DNA of 64,000 bases from Parasphingorhabdus cellanae (GTDB taxonomy: Bacteria > Pseudomonadota > Alphaproteobacteria > Sphingomonadales > Sphingomonadaceae), in NCBI RefSeq assembly GCF_017498565.1, contig NZ_CP071794.1, positions 1,674,001-1,738,000 of the forward strand, read 5' to 3'. The notes beneath the pieces were generated by a model. That model worked only from the letters and a program-made list of their open reading frames with translations. It searched no databases and was not told the origin of the DNA. The translations under genes and the position numbers were made by a program. The first letter of the stretch is position 1. Every line of letters starts with the position of its first letter. Below, piece by piece: positions 56,226 through 64,000 of this stretch.

Positions 56226-59005
56226 GCCGCCGTTTTTTCTGCTTCCTTCTGCCCTGCTGCTTTTATCAGCTTCTTCTTCAAACTGTTCAATCGGGCTTTG
56301 CTGGTAATCTTTCCACCGAATAGATCGGTAATGTAAAACGTATCTACAGCGCGCTCACCATAGGTCGCAATATGGGCGCTGTGCACGGTGACTTTTGATT
56401 CAAACAACACATAAGCGAGCTCATTAAGTAAAGCCGGACGGTCTTGCGCGGTCACTTCAACCACCGTGAAGCGATTAGAAGCGTCATTGTCGACCATTGC
56501 ATTAGGCACGATATTAAATGCGCCAGCCCGTGAATGAGACAATGGGCGAGCCTCCAGCTTGGTCGCCAATTTCGAACGATTGGCTAACGCATCTTCCACC
56601 GCCTGCTTCAGCCGCTCCAGCTGTGTATCCTCCGCAAATGGCCTGCAGTGTTGGTCTTGTACCAGAAAATTATCCAACGCCATGCCATCGCGCGTGGTGT
56701 GAATACGCGCGTCAATGATATTGCCGCCCGCAACGTGGATGCCGCCTGCAATCCGATAGAAAAGACCAGGGTGATCGGCCGCGTAGATGGTAACGAGGGT
56801 CGCACCGCGTTCCGGATAGGCTTCCGCTGATATCGCGAGATTATCATCACCTGCATGGATCATCAGCCGGGCATTATGGGCGATAATATCATCCGGTTCA
56901 GCGATCCAATAAGGATCAGTCAACCGTTTGACCAGTTTCGTGAATTGCGCTTTCGGTAAGTCCAGCGTTTCTGCCAGCGCAGCCTTTTTCTGGGTTATCC
57001 GTTCCCTGCGGCCACGCTGCTTATGGCCGAGCAACAACATTTCCTCAGCAGCCTGAAACAGGTCGGTCAGCAGCTGTCTTTTCCAACTGTTCCAAACGCC
57101 CGGCCCGACCGCACGAATATCCACCACCGTCAAAACAGTGAGCAAGCGCAGCCGTTCGATGCTTTTCACCTGACTGACGAAATCCTGAATGGTTTTAAAA
57201 TCAGACAGGTCCCGTTTGAATGCCATTGCCGACATAAGCAAATGATGCCGCACCAGCCATGCCACCAACTCGGTTTCGTAGGGCTCTAGCCCCAGGCGCG
57301 GGCACAGTTTCATGGCCACTTCCGCGCCGAGTATACTGTGATCGCCGCCCCGCCCCTTAGCGATATCATGCAGTAAGGTCGCCACGAACAGCACACGCCG
57401 ATTCTTGAGTTTCTTGATTGTCTCGGTCGAATTCGGATGGTCGTCCACCAGATCTCCACTGCCGATCCGCGCGAGCAGTCCGATGGCGCGAATGCTGTGC
57501 TCGTCCACAGTATAGTGATGATACATGTCAAATTGCATCTGCGCGACAACGCGGCCAAAGTCGGGGATGAAACGACCGAAGATCGAGGCTTCATTCATCC
57601 AGCGCAGCACCAGCTCTGGATCGCGCGGGGAACACAGCACATCAAGGAACAACTTGTTCGCGCGTCGGTCTTTGCGGATTTTGTTAGTAATAAGCTTTGC
57701 ATCCCGGCGCGCTGCGCGCATCGCCAGGGGATGAATTTCCAGTTCATGCTTGTCGGCGAGCTGGAAAATCTCAATCAACCGCACCGGATCTTCTTCAAAG
57801 AAATTTTCATCCGGCAAGGCAAGCCGTCCGCGATCCAGCGTAAAGCCATTCAGCTTTTTCGGGCGGCGCGTGATATTGGGAATGAACCGGCGTACGCCCG
57901 CATTGTGGGTCTCGTCGAGATGAGCGAGAAAAACACCGGTCAGGTTGCCCACCACTTTGGCGTTGAGGAAATAATATTGCATGAAGCGCTCTACAGCGGA
58001 CTTGCCGGTCCGCTCGGCAAAGCGCATGCGCTTGGCGACACCAGTCTGCAAATCAAACGTGAGCCTGTCTTCCGCGCGACCAGTCATATCATGCATGTGG
58101 CAGCGCACGGCCCAAAGGAAGTTGGCTGCTTTGCGAAAGCGTTTAAATTCGTCAGTGGTCAGCAGGCCAACATCAACCAGCTCCTCGGCTGATGCGACAC
58201 GGTGAATATATTTGCCGATCCAGTACAGCGTCTGCAGATCACGTAGGCCGCCCTTGCCTTCCTTGACATTGGGCTCAACCACATAGCGGCTATCGCCCAT
58301 ACGGACATGGCGGGCGTCGCGTTCTGCCAGTTTTTCAGAGACAAAAGTGCGGTCTGTACCGGATACTACGTCGGCAAAAAATCGCGCTTTCGATTCTTCG
58401 TAAACACCAGTATCGCCCCAAATATAACGTCCTTCCAGCAAGGCTGTCCGGATACTGAGATCTTCATTCGCCATCCGCACCATCTCGTCGATGGAGCGGC
58501 TGCTTTGACCGACTTTCAAGCCGAGATCCCATAGCCAATAAAGCATCGCTTCAATGGCCTGTTCGGTCCAGCTGGTTTGCTTAAATGGGGTCAGAAAAGC
58601 GATATCGACATCACTATGCGGTGCCATCTCTCCGCGCCCATAGCCGCCCACGGCCATCACAGCGATCCGTTCACCGGATGAAGGATTGTTCACCGGATAT
58701 TGGTGGCCCACAGCAATGTCATGGATAATCCGCACCAGTTGATCGATCAAGAAAGACTGAGCTGCTGCGGCTTCGTGGCCAGCCGATGGTTTTTCGATCA
58801 ATCGCCGGCTAATTTCGGCCCGGCCATCGGCCAGTGCCTGTTGTAACAATGGCAATATTTTCGGACGGGCTTGGGTTATACCATGTTCAGCGATCAGCGC
58901 CTCAATCGTCTCCGCCAATGTACGGCGATTGATAATATCCCGCTGCCGGACAATCCGTTTCCCCGGGTCCGCCGCCGGCTTAGGTATATTGGCGCGTGCG
59001 TTCAT
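56222..59005 (-). CDS. glnD: bifunctional uridylyltransferase/uridylyl-removing enzyme
   Basis: 927 residues: a nucleotidyltransferase domain (VGGYGRGEMAPHSDVDIAFL), a GlnD linker, an HD hydrolase domain (LLHDIAKGRGGDHSILG) and two ACT domains at the end (LVTIYAADHPGLFYRIAG, VEVTAQDRPALLNELAYVLF). It adds or removes UMP on the PII protein according to glutamine level and so controls nitrogen assimilation. Its start overlaps the stop of the acyl-CoA synthetase gene upstream (ATGA). Confidence 0.97.
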   Translation of the reverse strand: MNARANIPKPAADPGKRIVRQRDIINRRTLAETIEALIAEHGITQARPKILPLLQQALADGRAEISRRLIEKPSAGHEAAAAQSFLIDQLVRIIHDIAVGHQYPVNNPSSGERIAVMAVGGYGRGEMAPHSDVDIAFLTPFKQTSWTEQAIEAMLYWLWDLGLKVGQSSRSIDEMVRMANEDLSIRTALLEGRYIWGDTGVYEESKARFFADVVSGTDRTFVSEKLAERDARHVRMGDSRYVVEPNVKEGKGGLRDLQTLYWIGKYIHRVASAEELVDVGLLTTDEFKRFRKAANFLWAVRCHMHDMTGRAEDRLTFDLQTGVAKRMRFAERTGKSAVERFMQYYFLNAKVVGNLTGVFLAHLDETHNAGVRRFIPNITRRPKKLNGFTLDRGRLALPDENFFEEDPVRLIEIFQLADKHELEIHPLAMRAARRDAKLITNKIRKDRRANKLFLDVLCSPRDPELVLRWMNEASIFGRFIPDFGRVVAQMQFDMYHHYTVDEHSIRAIGLLARIGSGDLVDDHPNSTETIKKLKNRRVLFVATLLHDIAKGRGGDHSILGAEVAMKLCPRLGLEPYETELVAWLVRHHLLMSAMAFKRDLSDFKTIQDFVSQVKSIERLRLLTVLTVVDIRAVGPGVWNSWKRQLLTDLFQAAEEMLLLGHKQRGRRERITQKKAALAETLDLPKAQFTKLVKRLTDPYWIAEPDDIIAHNARLMIHAGDDNLAISAEAYPERGATLVTIYAADHPGLFYRIAGGIHVAGGNIIDARIHTTRDGMALDNFLVQDQHCRPFAEDTQLERLKQAVEDALANRSKLATKLEARPLSHSRAGAFNIVPNAMVDNDASNRFTVVEVTAQDRPALLNELAYVLFESKVTVHSAHIATYGERAVDTFYITDLFGGKITSKARLNSLKKKLIKAAGQKEAEKTAA

Positions 59006-60708
59006 CCCGTACCGGCCAGCATTTCCCGGTGCTTCTTCGCAAGCACGATTTTGGCAATTTTCGCTGTTCCCAGTTTCGGCAACGGTTCTTCATATTCCCA
59101 AATATGCACCGGCATCTTAAATGGTGCCAGCTTGTCTTTCAGGAAGTCCAGTAATGCGTCTTGTGACAGGTTTTCGCCCTCCTTCACATGATAGACCAAT
59201 GCCGGAACTTCGCCGAACTTTTCATCATCAACACCGAAAATGCATGCCTCGGCAATGGCGGTATGGGCATAAATCGCTGCTTCGACTTCCTGACAGCTAA
59301 TATTCTCACCGCCGCGGATGATAATCTCTTTCTTGCGGTCGACAATATAGAGATAACCATCGGGGTCGAGATAACCGATATCACCGCTGCGAAAATAACC
59401 GTCGTCGGTAAAGGCGTCTTTTGTGGCTTGTTCGTTGTTCCAATAGCCGGTGAAATTCGCGCTGCTGCGAATACAGACTTCGCCGCGTTCGCCTTGCGGA
59501 ACTTTCTTGCCATCATCATCCAATATGCCAACATCCACAATCGGCGGGGTCGCGCGTCCGGTGCTATCCGGCTTCTCAAGATAATTTTCATTGGTGTTCG
59601 AGCAACCCACACCATTGGTTTCCGTCAAGCCGTAGCCGATCAGCGGGAAACCTTTGCCCATGCCTTTCTTGATCCGCTTCACATGATCCACCGGCCGCGG
59701 CGCGCCGCCAGCAGCCATGGAAACACAGGTGCTAAGATCATAATCCATTAGTTTGGGGTGCGAATAAATCTCCATGCTCATCAGCGGCACGCCCACGAAA
59801 TAAGTGACTTTTTCTTTTTCGATCAGACGCATGGCTTCTTCCGCATCCCACTTTTTCATCATCACTAGCTTGCGGCCAATCGCAAAGCTGACCAGGATCA
59901 ACGGCACGGAAGCCGTGACATGAAATAACGGTACAGCGACTAAGGCGGTTGGCTGAATATCCGGCAGAGTTCCCGCCTTTTCCATCAGATGCGCCATGAC
60001 GGCAAAAGCACCGACAAAACTCATTGCGCCCTGAACAACCGACCGATGCTCTGCATAAGCGCCTTTTGAGCGTCCTGTTGAGCCAGAAGTAAACAGGATA
60101 GTCGCGTTATCCTCAGGCCCCATCTGGGGCAGCGCGGTTTCCGCATCGCCTCCGTTGGCAAGACAGGCCTTCAAACCTTCAAGCGGCGGCACGTCATGTT
60201 CGAACAGAATAATTTCGGCCCCGTGATCGCGACCCGATTCGGTCAGGCGCGCAGCGCGCTGTTTGTCGGCAAAAACAATCGAACAGCTGACATCTTCAAT
60301 ACCATCGGCCAACTCATCGCCCTGCCACCAACCATTGAGCTTGGTGGATATACCGCCCGCCATGGTGATCGCCATGTCGAGGATGATCCAGTTTGCCGAA
60401 TTGCGCGCCGCAATCCCGATCCGGTCGCCTTTCTGAACGCCATGCCCGGCCACCAGTCCGCCAGCCAGCACCCGTGCAGCGGCATAAGTTTCCTTGAAAG
60501 TCAGCCGGATATCGCCATCGACCAGAAACTCCTTGTCCGCATGCTGCATGCAGAAAAAGGCAAAATAATCGGAAACATTATTGGGCGCATTTTTGAAAAT
60601 GGGCATGTCCACGCCATATTTCTGGACGCTATCCAGCTCCAAAAGCTGTCCCGGCTGCGTCATCGCGGCCAGCGTTTCGTCGATCATCGTGTCTAATGGC
60701 GATGGCAT
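59002..60708 (-). CDS. class I adenylate-forming acyl-CoA synthetase
   Basis: 568 residues of the ANL superfamily: phosphate-binding loop ATILFTSGSTGRSKGAY, the A5 motif IGYGLTETNGVG, ADP-binding FRSGDIGYLDPDGYLYIVDR and a C-terminal domain with RKKEIIIRGGENISCQEVE and the catalytic lysine near the end (LGTAKIAKIVL). It should activate a carboxylic acid, probably a fatty acid, to its CoA thioester; substrate unknown. TTG 60726 opens the frame, but ATG 60708 follows GGGAG eight bases upstream. It is coupled to glnD and divergent from lgt. Confidence 0.92.
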   Translation of the reverse strand: MPSPLDTMIDETLAAMTQPGQLLELDSVQKYGVDMPIFKNAPNNVSDYFAFFCMQHADKEFLVDGDIRLTFKETYAAARVLAGGLVAGHGVQKGDRIGIAARNSANWIILDMAITMAGGISTKLNGWWQGDELADGIEDVSCSIVFADKQRAARLTESGRDHGAEIILFEHDVPPLEGLKACLANGGDAETALPQMGPEDNATILFTSGSTGRSKGAYAEHRSVVQGAMSFVGAFAVMAHLMEKAGTLPDIQPTALVAVPLFHVTASVPLILVSFAIGRKLVMMKKWDAEEAMRLIEKEKVTYFVGVPLMSMEIYSHPKLMDYDLSTCVSMAAGGAPRPVDHVKRIKKGMGKGFPLIGYGLTETNGVGCSNTNENYLEKPDSTGRATPPIVDVGILDDDGKKVPQGERGEVCIRSSANFTGYWNNEQATKDAFTDDGYFRSGDIGYLDPDGYLYIVDRKKEIIIRGGENISCQEVEAAIYAHTAIAEACIFGVDDEKFGEVPALVYHVKEGENLSQDALLDFLKDKLAPFKMPVHIWEYEEPLPKLGTAKIAKIVLAKKHREMLAGTG

Positions 60709-60813
60709 TTCTTTTTTCTCCCGCAAAGTCAGTATGGGTTTCTCTCTTGGTATCGGAGAATTTCCCGTTATATGCCCTTGCTATATGACGATGAAACCTG
60801 ATGGGGAAAAGAG

Positions 60814-61674
60814 TTGATTGATATTATTCTTGCAAGTGCGGCGCAATTTACGCGATTTGAGGAATTGGGACTGTCTCCCAACGCGCTTGACCTCGGTTTT
60901 TTCCAATTAAAATGGTATTCGCTGGCTTATCTCGCCGGTATATTGATCGGTTATTGGTATCTTACGAAACTGATCAAGGAACCGGGCGCTCCATTGGCGC
61001 GCCGTCATGCCGATGACATGATCTTTTACGCGACGCTGGGGATTATTCTTGGCGGACGATTGGGCTATGTATTTTTCTACAAGCCGGAAATCCTGCAAAA
61101 CCCGATCGAGATTTTGCAAGTATGGAACGGCGGCATGTCGCTCCATGGCGGTGTGTTGGGCGTTGTGCTGGCGATCTGGTATATATCGCGCAAAGAAAAG
61201 CTGATTTTTCTGCGCATTTGCGACTATATCGCGTGTGTCATCCCGTTTGGCCTGCTTTTTGGCCGCCTGGCCAATTTCGTCAATGGCGAGCTATGGGGCC
61301 GGGCTACCGATGTTCCTTGGGCCATAATCTTCCCGATGGGCGGAGAAGTCGCACGCCATCCCAGCCAGCTTTACGAGGCCGGCCTGGAAGGTCTGCTCTA
61401 TTTCATCATCACTTCGCTGCTCTTTTGGAAAACCGATGCGCGCTATCATCCTGGCAAGCTGGTCGGCACAGGCCTGCTGGTTTACGGCCTCAGCCGGTTC
61501 ATCGTCGAATTTTTCCGTCAGCCGGATCAGGGCCTTGAGAATCTCAGCTGGGGATTGACCATGGGACAGACACTGACGGTCCCCATGTTGCTACTGGGCA
61601 TCTATCTGGTGTTTACCGCCAAAGGCCGCCGCGTTCGTGTTGAGCCAACCGCCGGAGACAAAAGCGTTGCCTGA
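60814..61674 (+). CDS. lgt: phosphatidylglycerol-prolipoprotein diacylglyceryl transferase
   Basis: 286 residues with about seven membrane spans and the Lgt signatures [42 protein letters not shown] and [18 protein letters not shown]. It attaches diacylglycerol to the lipobox cysteine of lipoproteins, such as the several predicted in this window. It starts with TTG 60814 after GGGGA; an earlier ATG (60791) is closed by a stop. Its end overlaps the methyltransferase start. Confidence 0.96.
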   Translation: MIDIILASAAQFTRFEELGLSPNALDLGFFQLKWYSLAYLAGILIGYWYLTKLIKEPGAPLARRHADDMIFYATLGIILGGRLGYVFFYKPEILQNPIEILQVWNGGMSLHGGVLGVVLAIWYISRKEKLIFLRICDYIACVIPFGLLFGRLANFVNGELWGRATDVPWAIIFPMGGEVARHPSQLYEAGLEGLLYFIITSLLFWKTDARYHPGKLVGTGLLVYGLSRFIVEFFRQPDQGLENLSWGLTMGQTLTVPMLLLGIYLVFTAKGRRVRVEPTAGDKSVA

Positions 61675-62731
61675 GAGCCCGTCGGCCGCTCATATCCTCG
61701 CTGAAAAAATCGACCGGGACGGGCCGATACCGCTCAGCGAATATATGGGCGTTGCCAATGCGGCCTATTATGCAACCAAAGACCCGATTGGCGAAGATGG
61801 CGATTTTGTCACCGCGCCAGAAATCAGCCAGATGTTCGGGGAACTGGTTGGTATCTGGCTATCCGATCTTTGGATGCGCAAAGCCAAGCCTGACAACAGC
61901 CATTATATCGAACTCGGACCCGGCCGCGGGACGCTGGCATCAGATGCGTTGCGCACGATGGCGAAATTTGGCTGCAAACCGCAAATCCACTTTGTCGAAA
62001 CCAGCCCGGCCCTGAAAACCAAACAAGCCGCTCTCCACAACAGTGCTGCATGGCACAAGACCATAGACAGTCTGCCGACTGATGGCCCGCTGATGATCGT
62101 CGCTAACGAATTTTTTGATGCTTTGCCGGTAGAGCAGTTTATTTCGACGCAGGCGGGGTGGCGCCGCCAAATGGTTGCGCGGGAACGCAACAAGTTCATC
62201 GCCATTCCCGGCACGACAACTATCGAAAACCAGGTTTTAAAATCCTCTGCTGGCTTGCCCGCTGGTACAATATTGGAAAGTTCTCCCGCTAGCGTCGAGA
62301 TCTTGGGCGACCTGTCTAACCGGGTCGCCAAACAGGGCGGCGCTATTTTGATCATCGACTATGGTTATGATCATCCCGGCACAGGCAGCACCCTGCAAGC
62401 CGTGAAAAATCATCTGCCTATCAGTCCGTTTGACAGCCCCGGAACGTCGGACCTCACCGCCCACGTCAATTTTCACAGCCTCGGCAATATCGCCAAAACG
62501 CGGCTGTTATCCGTTCATGGTCCGACAGAACAGGGGCAATGGCTCAAGACGCTTGGCATTGATCAGCGAGCGAAAAAACTGGCTGAGAGCCGGCCGGATC
62601 AAGCCGAAGAAATCCGGGCCGCCCATCACAGGCTGACCCATGTGGAAGAAATGGGCCGGTTATTTCGGGTAATGGCGGCGATATCGATGGACTGGCCGGA
62701 ACCCGAGGGTTTTGTTTACAGCGGTAGCTAG
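61667..62731 (+). CDS. NDUFAF7/MidA-like SAM-dependent methyltransferase
   Basis: 354 residues of the COG1565 family: [17 protein letters not shown] opening ([16 protein letters not shown]), [20 protein letters not shown], the SAM-binding loop [30 protein letters not shown] and [12 protein letters not shown]. The mitochondrial relative dimethylates an arginine of complex I during assembly. The start is taken as TTG 61667, with GGAG at 61653-61656, inside the end of lgt; GTG 61637 is also possible. It lies next to lgt and convergent with the lipoprotein gene. Confidence 0.9.
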   Translation: MPESPSAAHILAEKIDRDGPIPLSEYMGVANAAYYATKDPIGEDGDFVTAPEISQMFGELVGIWLSDLWMRKAKPDNSHYIELGPGRGTLASDALRTMAKFGCKPQIHFVETSPALKTKQAALHNSAAWHKTIDSLPTDGPLMIVANEFFDALPVEQFISTQAGWRRQMVARERNKFIAIPGTTTIENQVLKSSAGLPAGTILESSPASVEILGDLSNRVAKQGGAILIIDYGYDHPGTGSTLQAVKNHLPISPFDSPGTSDLTAHVNFHSLGNIAKTRLLSVHGPTEQGQWLKTLGIDQRAKKLAESRPDQAEEIRAAHHRLTHVEEMGRLFRVMAAISMDWPEPEGFVYSGS

Positions 62732-62762
62732 AAAACAGGCTTTGACAATACTGAAGCGGCCG

Positions 62763-63359
62763 CTAGCCAACCCATTCGGCGACTTCCAGAACAACTTTGT
62801 TCGCAGCCGAATTCAGAGCCTCTCCAACCGGTCCAGCCTCGGCCGCAAAGACATTTTCACTGGCTTCAAACCGGCGTTTTTCAACCGGTTGGCCATCGCG
62901 CATTTTCACGGCGTCATAGGTGACAGTGACGGTCAGGCTGGGCCCGTCCAATCCGAAATTGATCAATTCGCCGGACAAATAGGTTTCGGCTCTGCCACTT
63001 GCCTGCGCGGGTGTCAGTACGAGCCGATCATTTTTGGCGGCGATAGTTTCTGTCAGCAACCCCTGAAACAGCCGCGCCGGCTTATCCACCCATATGGCAT
63101 CTTTGAGATAGGCAATAGTGGTAGCGCCTGCCCGCACCGGAACCCGCACGTTATTAAGTTTTTGCGGCGCTGACGGCAAACGGACAACAAGCGCACCAGA
63201 TTGCGGCCCGGACCGCGCCGCGCCAGCGCCCGGTTTGCTGTCGGATGTCAGCGACAGCAGATAAGGCGGCGGCTTGGTACCGCCGAAACTCACACAGGCA
63301 CTGAGCAAGCTGAAACCTGCTAATATTGCCAATGATTTGCCCTTACGAATGGTGGTCAT
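62763..63359 (-). CDS. ABC-type transport auxiliary lipoprotein (PqiC-like)
   Basis: 198 residues: lipoprotein signal (lipobox LSAC, Cys22), then the auxiliary-lipoprotein domain (PPYLLSLTSD, GALVVRLPSAPQKLNNVRVP, VRAGATTIAYLKDAIWVDKP, ARLFQGLLTETIAAKNDRLV). In Mla/Pqi-type lipid transport systems such a protein sits in the periplasm or outer membrane and works with an MCE (MlaD) protein. The MlaD gene lies 27 bases upstream on the same strand. Confidence 0.9.
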   Translation of the reverse strand: MTTIRKGKSLAILAGFSLLSACVSFGGTKPPPYLLSLTSDSKPGAGAARSGPQSGALVVRLPSAPQKLNNVRVPVRAGATTIAYLKDAIWVDKPARLFQGLLTETIAAKNDRLVLTPAQASGRAETYLSGELINFGLDGPSLTVTVTYDAVKMRDGQPVEKRRFEASENVFAAEAGPVGEALNSAANKVVLEVAEWVG

Positions 63360-63386
63360 GAAGCCAGCCCTTTCAATTGAATGCCT

Positions 63387-64000
63387 CTATTTGCCCGGCT
63401 CATAGTCCGGTAACGCAGGGGCCGATAACAATGACCCGGCACCGCCCTGATCAAGACGCTCCGTTACTTTGGTCAGTGATTTGGTCAATGCCTGCATGTC
63501 CTGAACCAGTTGATCCACTTCCGGCAGTGTTTTGTTCCCAAATTGTTGAACGCCAGGGCGAGCGTCATCAAGCACGACGCTCAGCGCCGCCATGCTTTTT
63601 TCGGCAGCGGCCAAGGTTTTGGTGAGGTTTTTCGCCAATGGTTCGCCATTATCGTTCAACAGCTGATTGGCGTTATCCGCAACGGCGGAAAGCTTCTCGG
63701 CCGTTTCCCCGGCATTGCGGATGGCAATAGTTGACTCAGCCATGAGCGCTTCCAGATTGGGCGCCTGCTGCGCCAACGTACCGGTCATCCGCTCTGTATT
63801 GGCCAAAATACCTTCGATAGATTCCTGATTCTTGTCAGATAGCAGCAAGGTCAGTCGGTCGGTCAACGTTGCCAGTCGTTCGACCACCAGCGGCGCGCTG
63901 TTCAGCAGTTCGCCAAGCGCACCGGGTTTGGTCGGGATTACAGGCACGCCTTCCGGTCCCAAATCCGTGATCGGCGGCGCGTCCTTAACAGCGCCATCCA
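63387..64000 (-). CDS. MlaD family (MCE) protein, partial
   Basis: The frame is open at the right edge; about 204 C-terminal residues are seen (PPITDLGPEGVPVIPTKP onward). The MCE domain itself is probably outside. The visible part is a long helical tail with coiled-coil character (SAPLVVERLATLTDRLTLLL, LEALMAESTIAIRNAGETAE, LDDARPGVQQFGNKTLPEVD), typical of MlaD-type proteins that form a hexameric lipid channel anchored in the inner membrane. With the lipoprotein downstream, and probably an ATPase and permease beyond the window, it would move phospholipids across the periplasm. Confidence 0.88.
   Translation of the reverse strand, partial: DGAVKDAPPITDLGPEGVPVIPTKPGALGELLNSAPLVVERLATLTDRLTLLLSDKNQESIEGILANTERMTGTLAQQAPNLEALMAESTIAIRNAGETAEKLSAVADNANQLLNDNGEPLAKNLTKTLAAAEKSMAALSVVLDDARPGVQQFGNKTLPEVDQLVQDMQALTKSLTKVTERLDQGGAGSLLSAPALPDYEPGK

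Overview
The window looks like the chromosome of an alphaproteobacterium of the order Sphingomonadales. The signs are many TonB-dependent receptors, two of them with FecI/FecR-type regulators, a ubiquinol-cytochrome c chaperone/DUF177 pair, a fused malic enzyme, and ordinary alphaproteobacterial housekeeping genes of moderate GC. Genus and species cannot be fixed from sequence reading alone.

Layout. (1) 1-15.5 kb is an outer-membrane uptake region. A minus-strand ECF sigma factor, anti-sigma factor and STN-type TonB receptor cassette is cut by the left edge. It is followed by a small secreted protein, a ClpP-fold-like lipoprotein, a ZnuD-like zinc receptor with a Zur-box-like palindrome in front, a second sigma/anti-sigma/receptor cassette on the plus strand, and a PraA-like secreted protein with a further TonB receptor. 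(2) 15.5-17.5 kb holds a TetR regulator, a clear operator-like double palindrome, a frameshifted metal-dependent hydrolase and a DUF2147 protein. (3) 18.5-43.05 kb is a genomic island. It is bounded by a perfect 45-bp direct repeat of the 3' end of tRNA-Gly(GCC) and carries a tyrosine integrase at its left end. The rest is essentially one minus-strand system: a type I secretion ATPase and membrane-fusion protein, two lipoproteins, a giant RTX protein of 5608 residues, and a HlyC-type toxin-activating acyltransferase. (4) 43.1-64 kb is core chromosome: a thioredoxin-domain protein, LON-domain protein and Trm112; marC, a lipoprotein, folD, yggT, argB, a peroxiredoxin and mutS; the malic enzyme; bamE; the cytochrome bc1 chaperone and DUF177; glnD and an acyl-CoA synthetase; lgt and a NDUFAF7-like methyltransferase; and an MlaD/lipoprotein pair running off the right edge.

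How it works together. The island encodes what a large, possibly acylated RTX protein needs for export, apart from the TolC-type outer-membrane channel. The ATPase gene has an in-frame TAG where relatives have tryptophan. The integrase has lost its catalytic tyrosine through an apparent one-base deletion. The hydrolase just outside the island and folD in the core chromosome also carry apparent single-base frameshifts. Because folD is normally indispensable, part of this damage may be sequence error. Whether the island is intact or decaying therefore depends on rechecking four positions (about 16.81, 19.875, 40.678 and 46.631 kb).
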